Shown here piece by piece: positions 25,286 through 33,162 of a stretch of 64,000 nucleotides of DNA. Each line of letters opens with the position of its first letter. The first letter of the stretch is position 1. The notes under the pieces were generated by a model. The model did not search any database and was not told where the DNA came from. It saw only the letters and a program-made list of their open reading frames with translations. This DNA comes from CAIKMD01 sp036501365 (lineage in GTDB: Bacteria > Pseudomonadota > Alphaproteobacteria > ATCC43930 > CGMCC-115725): positions 43,649 to 107,648 of the forward strand of contig DASYAL010000098.1 in the NCBI GenBank assembly GCA_036501365.1, given 5' to 3'. A program made the position numbers and the translations under genes.

Positions 25286-26266
25286 TCAGGCGATATGGGT
25301 GACGAGCGTCCCGATCTTGTCGACCTCGACCTCGACGGTGTCGCCCGGTTTCAGCCACCATGACTCTTGATCGGGCTTGCGGCCGGCCGCGACGCCGCCC
25401 GGCGTGCCGGTGCCGAGGATGTCGCCGGGCTCGAGCCCGATCTGCGACCAATGGGCGATCTGCTCGTCGAGCTTGTACATCATGCGCTGCGCGGTCGAGT
25501 TCTGGCGGAGGTTGCCGTTGACGCGGCTGCGCAGCCCCAAGAGCTGCGGGTCGCCGATCTCGTCGGGCGTGACGAGATAGGGTCCGAGCGGCGAAAAGCC
25601 GGCGAAATTCTTGCCGAGGCAGCCGACGCCACCGCCTTTGCTCGCCTCGCCGCGATAGGTGTCGCGGTCGGAGAGATCGTTATAGACGGTATAGCCGAAG
25701 ACGTAGTCGAGCGCCTTGTCCTTGGAGACGCGGAAAGCCGGGCGGCCGATCACCGCCGCGATCTCGACCTCGTAATCGAGATGCTTGGTCTCGGGCGGGA
25801 TCGCGACCATCGCGCCGGTCGGAACCACGGTCGAGGCGAATTGCACATGGGCGATCGGCAGCAGCGGCACTTTCGAATCCGCCGGGCGCCCCATCTCGTC
25901 CTGATGCTCGAAATAATTCTTGCCGGCGGCGATGAATTTGCGCGGCCGCGGCACCGGCGCGAGCAGGCTCACGCCGCCCGGCGCGAAGACGATCGTCTCG
26001 CCGCGCGGGCCTTTTGCCGCGCCGCCTTGCTCCTCGGCGAAACGCTGCGCCTCGCGCGCGGCATCGAGCGCGATGCGGCCGGTGGCGATGAAATCCTGCG
26101 CATTCGGCGGCGCCATCGCATGCGCGAGAGCAAGCGCGCGATCCACCGGGAACTCGCGCGCCAGCGCTGCGGCGAAACCGCCTTCGAGATCGAGGATGCT
26201 GCCGTTGGCGAGGACGAGGCCGAAGCGCTCGATGCCGGGGGCGGGCGCGAAAGTGACGAAGCGCAT
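25286..26266 (-). CDS. fumarylacetoacetate hydrolase (FAH) family protein 1
   Basis: 326 residues. The metal-binding elements of FAH enzymes are intact: YEVEIAAVIGRPA with the paired glutamates near residue 175 and VYNDLSDRDTYRGE near 205. The C-terminal LEPGDILGTGTPGGV segment is standard. FAH-fold enzymes split or decarboxylate 2-oxo acids, isomerise oxalocrotonates or hydrolyse acylpyruvates. Ten bases separate it from a second, divergent FAH-like gene upstream, so the two may form a hetero-oligomer. It is in a cluster facing the second LigB dioxygenase, consistent with metabolism of ring-cleavage products. Confidence 0.87.
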   Translation of the reverse strand: MRFVTFAPAPGIERFGLVLANGSILDLEGGFAAALAREFPVDRALALAHAMAPPNAQDFIATGRIALDAAREAQRFAEEQGGAAKGPRGETIVFAPGGVSLLAPVPRPRKFIAAGKNYFEHQDEMGRPADSKVPLLPIAHVQFASTVVPTGAMVAIPPETKHLDYEVEIAAVIGRPAFRVSKDKALDYVFGYTVYNDLSDRDTYRGEASKGGGVGCLGKNFAGFSPLGPYLVTPDEIGDPQLLGLRSRVNGNLRQNSTAQRMMYKLDEQIAHWSQIGLEPGDILGTGTPGGVAAGRKPDQESWWLKPGDTVEVEVDKIGTLVTHIA

Positions 26267-26276
26267 CTCTTGCCTC

Positions 26277-27182
26277 CTAGCCGGCGATCGTCGCTGTCAG
26301 CGTGCCGATCGGCGCGCAAGCGATCTCGATGCGGTCGCCGGCTTTGATCTCGACGGGAGAATCGACCTCGTTGTCCGGACGCGGACGCGCGATCGCGGCG
26401 CCGAGCGCGACCATGTCGCCCGGCTCGAGCACCGCCCGCGACCACGCCTTGGTCGCGTTGGCGATGCTATGCGCGAAATCCGAGACGGCGAAACGCTGCT
26501 TCATCGCGCCGTTGAGCGACAGCGTGATCTCGGTCGCGGAATCGAGCTCTGCAGGGCTCGCGAGCCAGATCGACGGGCCGAGCGGCGAGAGGCCGCGGCA
26601 ATTCTTGGCGAAGAGATTGTTGCTGGTCTTCCATTCGCGCTCGAACATGTCGCGATGGGTAATCTCGGCCATCAAGGTGAAGCCGGCGATGCTGCGCGCG
26701 GCCTCGCCGGCGCTCGCGCGCGATGCCGGTTTGCCGATCACCGCCACCAGCACCGCCTCGACGTCGTAGCGTGCGGCGGGCTCGGGCAGACGGATCGCCG
26801 TGCCGGGCGCGGCGCAGGCGCTGGCGAATTTCGAGAAGCCGACGACCATCTTCGCCGGCAGCTGATCGTTGGAGCGGGCGAGGGCGACGCGGCCTTCGGT
26901 CAAGAGGATCTTCGCCAGCGGATCGATCGGCGCGGCGAGCGCCGGGACTGCGATGCCATGGGTTTTCTTGCCGAGCGTGCGCTCGAGCTTCTTGCGGCCG
27001 CTGGTGCCGATCGCGGCGAGGCGCGACAGCGCGGCGGGCAGGGTGATGCCTTGGTCGGGCAGCGCGAGGCCGGTCTCGCTGAGCAGTGCGTCGAGATCGT
27101 GCCAGATGCCGGCGCCGTTCTGCGCGATGACGCGCGGCTCTGCCAGGAATGGCCATGGCAGATCGGCAAGCGCGATTCTCAT
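26277..27182 (-). CDS. FAH-family protein 2 with altered metal ligands
   Basis: 301 residues, FAH fold (KFASACAAPGTAI, LFAKNCRGLSPLGPSIW, LEPGDMVALGAA). Aligned to the neighbour, the Glu-x-Glu metal pair becomes VEAVLVAVIG, with valine for the second glutamate, and the conserved Asn-Asp is AE (AEITHRD). Two of the three usual metal contacts are therefore changed, so catalysis by the standard mechanism is doubtful. It may be a regulatory or partner subunit of FAH protein 1. The ATG at 27182 has GAAGG upstream. The gene diverges from the second LigB gene at 27317. Confidence 0.8.
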   Translation of the reverse strand: MRIALADLPWPFLAEPRVIAQNGAGIWHDLDALLSETGLALPDQGITLPAALSRLAAIGTSGRKKLERTLGKKTHGIAVPALAAPIDPLAKILLTEGRVALARSNDQLPAKMVVGFSKFASACAAPGTAIRLPEPAARYDVEAVLVAVIGKPASRASAGEAARSIAGFTLMAEITHRDMFEREWKTSNNLFAKNCRGLSPLGPSIWLASPAELDSATEITLSLNGAMKQRFAVSDFAHSIANATKAWSRAVLEPGDMVALGAAIARPRPDNEVDSPVEIKAGDRIEIACAPIGTLTATIAG

Positions 27183-27316
27183 GGGTGGTCGCCTTCCTTC
27201 GCCGGAGTCTCGACGCTCCGCTGCCGGCACTTTAGGGGATCGGCGATGGGCTGGAAATGGCCGGGGCAGAGGTCTACCCTCGATCCCAACAGGTTTTATG
27301 ACGGAGGGAATGGCTT

Positions 27317-28387
27317 ATGGGCGAAGTCCTAGGGATCGGAATCTCGCATTCGCCGCTGTTCAGCCGGCCGAAGCACGACATGGCGTTCCTCTTGGGCGTG
27401 CGGCTCAACGATCCGGCGATCCCGGATTCGGCCAAGGACCAGTCGAAATGGCCCGAGGGCATGCGCAAGGAATGGGGCAACGACCGCGGCGCTGCCGCCG
27501 GCGCCGCGCATCACGAAGCGATGCTTGCCGATTTCCGCAAGGCGCGCCAAGTGCTCGACGACTTCAAGCCCGATTTCATCTTCATGTGGGGCGACGACCA
27601 GTACGAGAATTACAAGGAGGGCATCATCCCGCCTTTCTGCATCATGGCCTATGACGGCGACATGACCGTGAAGCCGTGGATGCAAGCGTCGGAATCCGGC
27701 TCGATGAAGGGCAAGCCGAATATCTGGAACGAGCCGATGGATTTCGAGTTCAAGCTCCATTTCCATCGCGAGGCCGCGAAGTATTTCGTCGAGCATCTCC
27801 TCGATCGCGACTTCGATATCTCCTATTCCTACGTGCCGAACGAGCATCCCGGCCTGGCGCACGCCTTTCTCAACGCGGCGCTCTATCTCGACTATTACCG
27901 CGACGGCTTCCCGCATCGCATCGTGCCGTGCTCGATCAATTGCTATGGCCGCGAGGTCATCGGCTTCCGTGGTTTCGCCGACAATCTCGGCTATAAGCCG
28001 CCGCCCGATCCGCATTCGCCGACGCCCAAACGCTGCTTCGCGCTCGGCAAGGCGGTAGCCGAGATCGCGCGCGAGAGTCCCTACCGGGTCGCGCTGATGG
28101 CGTCGTCGAGCTGGTCGCATTCCTTCCTGACGCAGAAGACCTGGCGGATGGTGCCGGACATCGACACCGACCTGAAGCTCTACGACGCCATGATCAGCGG
28201 CAATTACGACTACTGGAAGAAATTCTCGCTCGATCAGGTCGAGGATTGCGGCGGGCACGAGACGCTCAACTGGTTCGCGCTGATGGGCGCGATGCAGGAG
28301 CTCAACCAGAAGATCGTATGGTCGAACATCCTGCCGACGTACATCTTCAACGCGACCAAGGTGACGGCGGTCTTCGGCCAGCGCTGA
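27317..28387 (+). CDS. LigB-type (class III) extradiol dioxygenase, second copy
   Basis: 356 residues, paralog of 9987-11102. GISHSPLF near residue 8, WGDDQYENYKEGIIPPFC near 92, NEHPGLAHAFLNAALYLDYY near 177 and SSSWSHSFLTQKTW near 263 are conserved between the two. It would open a catechol ring with Fe(II) and oxygen. GGAGGG precedes the ATG. It diverges from a FAH pair and is followed by an AAC(6')-like gene and a flavin hydroxylase gene, making a second ring-hydroxylation and cleavage module in the window. Confidence 0.88.
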   Translation: MGEVLGIGISHSPLFSRPKHDMAFLLGVRLNDPAIPDSAKDQSKWPEGMRKEWGNDRGAAAGAAHHEAMLADFRKARQVLDDFKPDFIFMWGDDQYENYKEGIIPPFCIMAYDGDMTVKPWMQASESGSMKGKPNIWNEPMDFEFKLHFHREAAKYFVEHLLDRDFDISYSYVPNEHPGLAHAFLNAALYLDYYRDGFPHRIVPCSINCYGREVIGFRGFADNLGYKPPPDPHSPTPKRCFALGKAVAEIARESPYRVALMASSSWSHSFLTQKTWRMVPDIDTDLKLYDAMISGNYDYWKKFSLDQVEDCGGHETLNWFALMGAMQELNQKIVWSNILPTYIFNATKVTAVFGQR

Positions 28388-28431
28388 CACGATAGCACCG
28401 GGCCGTTCGCGACGGGCGGCCCGGTCGTCAG

Positions 28432-28893
28432 GTGTATTCCCCGGTGACCTATATTATTCGAGAGTTGCGGGCGAGCGATCGCGCGGCCTGGGCGGCGATG
28501 CGCGCCGCGCTCTGGCCCGAGGAAGATGCCGCAGCGCATGGCGCGGCGATCGACACGTTGCTCCGGCGCGAAAATGCTTGGAGCTTCGTCGCAGAGACGG
28601 CTGAGGGTCAGCCGCTCGGCTTCGCCGAGGTCGCGATCCGGCCCTATGCGAATGGTTGCGAAAGCCAACCGATCGCCTTTCTCGAGGGCATCTGGATCGA
28701 CGCGCCGTCACGGCGTCACGGCATCGGCCGGCGCCTGATCGACCATGTCGAAGCTTTTCTTCTGGCGCACGGCTTTCGCGAGCTGGGATCGGATACGCCG
28801 CTCGATAATCTCGCCTCGCAAGACGCGCATCGTAGCTGGGGCTTCGATGAGACCGAGCGCGTCATCTATTTCCGCAGACGACTGCGCGGCTAG
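28432..28893 (+). CDS. GNAT acetyltransferase, aminoglycoside 6'-N-acetyltransferase (AAC(6')-I)-like
   Basis: 153 residues. Beyond the GNAT core (RRHGIGRRLI for acetyl-CoA binding) it carries the AAC(6')-I fingerprint in order: MRAALWP, FVAE, NGCESQPIAFLEGIW, ELGSDTPLDNLASQ and GFDETERVIYFRR. Known members acetylate the 6'-amine of aminoglycosides, but chromosomal relatives may have other amine substrates. The GTG at 28432 is taken as start; a GTG at 28444, with AGGTG nine bases upstream, is equally likely. It sits between catabolic genes, with no mobile element nearby. Confidence 0.8.
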   Translation: MYSPVTYIIRELRASDRAAWAAMRAALWPEEDAAAHGAAIDTLLRRENAWSFVAETAEGQPLGFAEVAIRPYANGCESQPIAFLEGIWIDAPSRRHGIGRRLIDHVEAFLLAHGFRELGSDTPLDNLASQDAHRSWGFDETERVIYFRRRLRG

Positions 28894-28967
28894 CGCGTTA
28901 CGCGCCTTGCCGCGGCGTGGGCAGAGCTTTACGCTGGCGCGCTAGGGAGCGCGCTAGGGAGGCACTT

Positions 28968-30170
28968 GTGGTTTCAACATCGGCTACCTCTATGCCCACG
29001 GCGGCCGACCTCATCGCCCGCGCCCGGAGCTTCATTCCAAAGCTGATCGCGGCCGGTGCCGAGACCGACCGTGAGCGCCGCGTGCCGCATCGCCTCGTCG
29101 ACGAGATGCGCGGCGCCGGCCTCTTCCGCGCGCTGCAGCCGAAACGCTGGGGCGGCTACGAGATGGATGTCGGCACCTATTACGACGTCGAGATGGCCTT
29201 GGGCGAAGGCGATATGTCGGCGGCCTGGATTTACGGCGTCGTCGGCGTCACCCCGTGGGTGATGGCGCTGCTCGACGACCGCGCGGCGCGCGATGTCTGG
29301 GGCAAAGATAGCGGCACGCTGGTCGGACTCTCGCTCGCGCCGGCCGGCAAGATCGTGCCGGCCGAAGGCGGTTTCCGTATCAGCGGGCGGTGGCCTTTCG
29401 CCAGCGGCTGCCTCTATTGCGACTGGGCGTTGCTCGGCGCCTTTGTGCCGCCCGACCGCCCGCGCGCCGACGGCATGCCCGAATGGCGCATGTATCTCGT
29501 GCCGAAGACCGACTACGAGATCGTCGACACCTGGCACACCTCGGGCCTCAAAGGCACCGGCAGCAACGACATCGTCATCAAGGACGCTTTCGTGCCGGCC
29601 TATCGCATGTTCTTGATGACCGGCAACATCACCTGTTCGGGTCCCGGGCAGGCGGTGAATACGTCGGCGCTCTATCGCCTGCCGTTCGGCCAGGTGTTCG
29701 GCGGCGGCGTCGCTTATGCAGCGGTCGGCGCGCTGCAAGCGATGGTCGACGATTTCTGTTCCTATGCGCAGAACCGCATCCGGCTCGGCAATCGCAAGAC
29801 CGTCGAGGATCCCGATGCGTTGCTGGTTCTCGGCGAGGCCGATCTCGCGATCGAGGAGATGAAGGAGACGTTGCATCGCAACGTGCGCACGCTCGCGGCT
29901 TATGCCGAGCGCGGCGAGGTCTCGCCGCAGGTCGAGCGCCTGCGCTGCCGCACTCATATGGCGCTGACGACCGAGCGCTGCCGTGGCCTTGCCGCCCGGC
30001 TCTTCCAAGTAGCGGGCGCGGCGGGGCTCTATTCGCAGCACCGGTTCGGCCGCATCCTCGCCGACATCAGCGCCGGCCGTCAGCACGTCACCAATCAGCA
30101 CGAGATGCATGCGCGCGAATGGGGCGCGCATCTGCTGGGTCATCCGCTGCGCGACGACCTGATGCGATGA
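28968..30170 (+). CDS. HsaA/acyl-CoA-dehydrogenase-fold flavin-dependent hydroxylase
   Basis: 400 residues. The acyl-CoA dehydrogenase fold is visible (FRALQPKRWGGYE near residue 50, SGRWPFASGC near 140, TWHTSGLKGTGSNDI near 185, FGRILADISAGRQH near the end). The pattern without a CoA-type active-site glutamate fits two-component monooxygenases such as HsaA and p-hydroxyphenylacetate hydroxylase C2, which use reduced flavin from a separate reductase. No flavin reductase is adjacent. The GTG at 28968 is chosen because AGGGAGG lies five bases upstream; an ATG at 28992 is the alternative. It would produce the catechol for the nearby LigB enzyme. Confidence 0.85.
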   Translation: MVSTSATSMPTAADLIARARSFIPKLIAAGAETDRERRVPHRLVDEMRGAGLFRALQPKRWGGYEMDVGTYYDVEMALGEGDMSAAWIYGVVGVTPWVMALLDDRAARDVWGKDSGTLVGLSLAPAGKIVPAEGGFRISGRWPFASGCLYCDWALLGAFVPPDRPRADGMPEWRMYLVPKTDYEIVDTWHTSGLKGTGSNDIVIKDAFVPAYRMFLMTGNITCSGPGQAVNTSALYRLPFGQVFGGGVAYAAVGALQAMVDDFCSYAQNRIRLGNRKTVEDPDALLVLGEADLAIEEMKETLHRNVRTLAAYAERGEVSPQVERLRCRTHMALTTERCRGLAARLFQVAGAAGLYSQHRFGRILADISAGRQHVTNQHEMHAREWGAHLLGHPLRDDLMR

Positions 30171-30230
30171 TGCGGCGCGGCGTTGCGAGGCCGCGCCCTC
30201 ATCCCGAGCGAAGTCGAGGGAGGCGAGGTC

Positions 30231-30361
30231 GAAGCAATCCAGCTTCGTAGCTATTCTGGATTCCTTCGTCGCTGGACAACCCGTTTACGCGCCCTTCGCG
30301 CGTGGACCTGAAGGGGCCGACCGCGACGAGCGGTTGGCCGGGTCGTCCCTCGCAATGACGA
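30231..30361. repeat. dispersed palindromic repeat, copy 2
   Basis: The 199-base gap after the hydroxylase contains GAAGCAATCCAG, then hairpins ACGCGC/GCGCGT and GGCCGACCGC/GCGGTTGGCC (one G-T pair), and ends in CTCGCAATGACG, identical to the right arm of the element at 23826-23890. The left CGTCATTGCGAG arm is not seen, so this copy looks longer and degenerate. No gene is visible in the gap. Confidence 0.65.
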
Positions 30362-30369
30362 AGGAGAGC

Positions 30370-31314
30370 TTACCGGTTGCTTTCCTTCACCAGCGGGCCG
30401 GTCGGCTTGTCCGGGGTGAAGCTCGGCCAAGCGGCCTTCGACGGCACGACCTTGTTGCGCAGGATGCCGATCTTCTCGATCTCGAGCTCGACCGTGTCGC
30501 CGGCATGGAGTTCCTTGTCGCCGGCGAAGGTGCCGAGCGAGATGATGTCGCCGGCCTGCATCGGCGTGTAGTCCGAGCAATAAGCGAGCACGGTGAACGG
30601 GTCGAAAATCATCTTGCCGGTATTGCCGCTGCGCGTGACCTTGCCGTTGATGCGCACATCCATCTTGAGGTTGCGCGGATCGGGCAACTCCTTCTTGGTG
30701 ACGATCCACGGGCCGACCGGCGCGAAGGTCGCGAGGTTCTTGGCATAGGCATAGGGCTGGCCCATCTGGCCGCGCTCACGCTGGCGGTTGCGCGCCGAGA
30801 CGTCGTTGCAGATCGTCCAGCCGAAGACGTAGTCGGGCGCCTGCGAGGGGCGGATGTGGCGGCAGTCGCGGCCGACGATCAGCCCGAGCTCGTGCTCCTC
30901 GTCGACCTTCTGCGGGAAAGGCGGCAGCTCGATCTCGCCTTCGTGGCCGATCATGTTGCTGGGATATTTCGTGAAGACGATCGGCTCTTCGTAGAATTTG
31001 AGATTGGTCTCGTCGATGTGCTCCTGGAAATTGAGCGCCAGTGCCAGAATCTTCGGCGGCTGCGTTACCGGCGGCAGGTATTTCGGCTTCTCGACGACGA
31101 AGCGTGCGAGCCGGCTCGTCTTACGCAGTTCGGTGAGGCTCTCCTCGGCGAAGCGATCGATGTCGAGCCCCGACTGAATGATCTGCAGCACCGAATGCGC
31201 GGTTTGGATGTTGGGATGGGTGGTCCTGAGGCAGGCGGCGAGATCGACCACGCCCTCGGCGACCGCGGCGCCGACCGTCGCGCTGCCGTTATTATCGAAG
31301 GATAGAAGCTTCAT
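30370..31314 (-). CDS. fumarylacetoacetate hydrolase family protein 3
   Basis: 314 residues. The FAH core is intact: EEHELGLIVGRD supplies the glutamates near residue 145, ICNDVSARN near 177 the Asp, and MQAGDIISLGTFAG follows. It starts with MKLLSFDNNG, and GGGAGGG precedes the ATG at 31314. It differs from the FAH proteins at 25286 and 26277 and is not in their operon. It is divergent from the CocE-like hydrolase gene. It is probably a 2-oxo-acid hydrolase, decarboxylase or isomerase of aromatic catabolism. Confidence 0.87.
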   Translation of the reverse strand: MKLLSFDNNGSATVGAAVAEGVVDLAACLRTTHPNIQTAHSVLQIIQSGLDIDRFAEESLTELRKTSRLARFVVEKPKYLPPVTQPPKILALALNFQEHIDETNLKFYEEPIVFTKYPSNMIGHEGEIELPPFPQKVDEEHELGLIVGRDCRHIRPSQAPDYVFGWTICNDVSARNRQRERGQMGQPYAYAKNLATFAPVGPWIVTKKELPDPRNLKMDVRINGKVTRSGNTGKMIFDPFTVLAYCSDYTPMQAGDIISLGTFAGDKELHAGDTVELEIEKIGILRNKVVPSKAAWPSFTPDKPTGPLVKESNR

Positions 31315-31439
31315 GAAGTCCCTCCCGTTAATTCTCTGCGCAGACGATAGATTTCGGCCCGGCGCTTGGCAATCGTCCGTTGTTGTCTCGGCCGCGCCAA
31401 TGTGCCAAAGAACCAACCAATAACCAGGGGAGGCAGGGA

Positions 31440-33158
31440 ATGGCTCAGGACGAAGCGGGCCGGCCGAAGGTCGAGCTCATCCATCCGCCCGCGCTGGTGA
31501 AGGCGCCGCCCGTGCCGGTGCCGGGCATCAAGGTCGATGAGAACATCTATGTGACAATGCGCGACGGCGTAAAGCTCGCGGTCGATGTCTATCGTCCCGA
31601 GCAGGCGGGCAAATATCCCGCGCTCTTGTCGCTCTCGCCCTACAACAAGGACATCCAGCGCAAGCCGCCGCATTGGAGTCACGCGATCGAAAGCGGTGCG
31701 ACCTCGTTCTACGTGCCGAAAGGCTATGTCCATGTGATCGCGCAAGGCCGCGGCGGCGGCCTGAGCCAAGGCCAGTGGCGCTGGTTCGACGAGCACGAGC
31801 GCACCGACGGCCATGACCTCATCGAATGGATGGCGGCGCAGCCCTGGTGCACCGGCAATGTCGGCATGATCGGCGACAGCTATTGGAGCTGGAGCCAATA
31901 CATCGCCGCGGCTGCCCAGCCGCCGCATCTCAAATGCATCTGCCAATGCGACGCGACCACCGACCTCTATCGCGACGCCTGCTATCAGGGCGGCATCTAC
32001 AATGCCGAGTTCATGAACAATTGGATCAATTATCACACCAATATGTTCGCGTGGCCCGGGCCGGTCGAGGGCAAGCAGCCGCCGATGAATCTCCATTATG
32101 AGATCGCCAGCCATCCGACCGACGGGCCGTTCTATTGGGAGCGCTCGGCTTGGACCAAGCTCGACAAAATCAAGACACCGGTGATGAGCATCGTGCCGCA
32201 AGGCGGGGCGATGCATATGCGCGGCCAGCTCGCGGGCTGGACCGAGATCAACGCGCCGAAGAAGCTGATGGTCGTGCCGCCGACCGGTTTCTGGTCGCAT
32301 ATGCGCTACTTGACCGACCGCGCGCTCAACCGTCAGATGCTGCGCTGGTTCGATTACTGGCTGAAGGACATCGATACCGGCATCATGGCCGAGCCGCCGG
32401 TCGCAATCTTCGACAGCGGCATGCGCGCCTGGCGCTACGAGGCCGACTATCCGCTCGCCCGCACCGAATGGACGAAGCTCTATTTGAGCGGCGAGGCGCT
32501 GCAGCGCGGGGCGCCGCTCGGCGAGGTCCAGCCGCGCCGCTACAAGATGCCGGATTCCTACGCACAGCTCGTCGCCGGCAAGCCGGCGCTCGCTTACACG
32601 ACGCCGCCCGCCGAGCAGCCGCTCGTCCTCTGGGGGCCGGCAAGCGTCACTTTTTATGCGTCGTCATCGCAGATCGATACCGCCTGGTTCGTGAAGCTGG
32701 CCGAAGTGCCACCCGAAGGGCCGCCGCGCAATCTCAGCCGCGGCATCCTCAAGGCCTCGTTCCGCGAGATCGACGCGGCGCGCTCGCAGCCGGCACGGCC
32801 GTTCCATCCCTTCACGCGGCAGGAGCTGCTGAAGCCCGGTGAGATCTACGAATTCCAGATCGAGCTGCGGCCGCTCTTTCACACCATCAAGCGCGGCTAT
32901 CGCTTGCAGCTCCAGATCTCGAGCGAGGACCTCCAGTACAACAATCCGCTGCGCCAGCTCGACGTGCTGCTGCTGCCTTGGCCGGTCGAGAACGCGATCT
33001 ATGCCGATGCGGCGCGTCCCTCGCATCTGCTGCTGCCGGTCATTCCGGCCGCGCCCGAACTCGCGCCCGTGAAGCCGCCGCTCGCCGAGATCGACTGGCC
33101 GCTGACGCCGGGCTCGTGGTCGTCCAATACCGATGGCTGGCCGCTGACCGGCGAGTGA
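31440..33158 (+). CDS. CocE/NonD-family (S15) hydrolase
   Basis: 572 residues. The N-terminal alpha/beta hydrolase domain has MIGDSYWSWSQY with the serine nucleophile near residue 140. The Asp and His (GFWSH near 285) follow, and a C-terminal jelly-roll (X-Pro dipeptidyl-peptidase C-terminal-like) domain includes PLVLWGPASVTFYASSS. Family members hydrolyse esters or acyl-amide bonds (cocaine esterase, alpha-amino acid ester hydrolase). There is no signal peptide, so it is cytoplasmic. GGGGAGGCAGGG precedes the ATG. The next gene, an MFS exporter, starts four bases after the stop. Confidence 0.87.
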   Translation: MAQDEAGRPKVELIHPPALVKAPPVPVPGIKVDENIYVTMRDGVKLAVDVYRPEQAGKYPALLSLSPYNKDIQRKPPHWSHAIESGATSFYVPKGYVHVIAQGRGGGLSQGQWRWFDEHERTDGHDLIEWMAAQPWCTGNVGMIGDSYWSWSQYIAAAAQPPHLKCICQCDATTDLYRDACYQGGIYNAEFMNNWINYHTNMFAWPGPVEGKQPPMNLHYEIASHPTDGPFYWERSAWTKLDKIKTPVMSIVPQGGAMHMRGQLAGWTEINAPKKLMVVPPTGFWSHMRYLTDRALNRQMLRWFDYWLKDIDTGIMAEPPVAIFDSGMRAWRYEADYPLARTEWTKLYLSGEALQRGAPLGEVQPRRYKMPDSYAQLVAGKPALAYTTPPAEQPLVLWGPASVTFYASSSQIDTAWFVKLAEVPPEGPPRNLSRGILKASFREIDAARSQPARPFHPFTRQELLKPGEIYEFQIELRPLFHTIKRGYRLQLQISSEDLQYNNPLRQLDVLLLPWPVENAIYADAARPSHLLLPVIPAAPELAPVKPPLAEIDWPLTPGSWSSNTDGWPLTGE

Positions 33159-33162
33159 TGCG

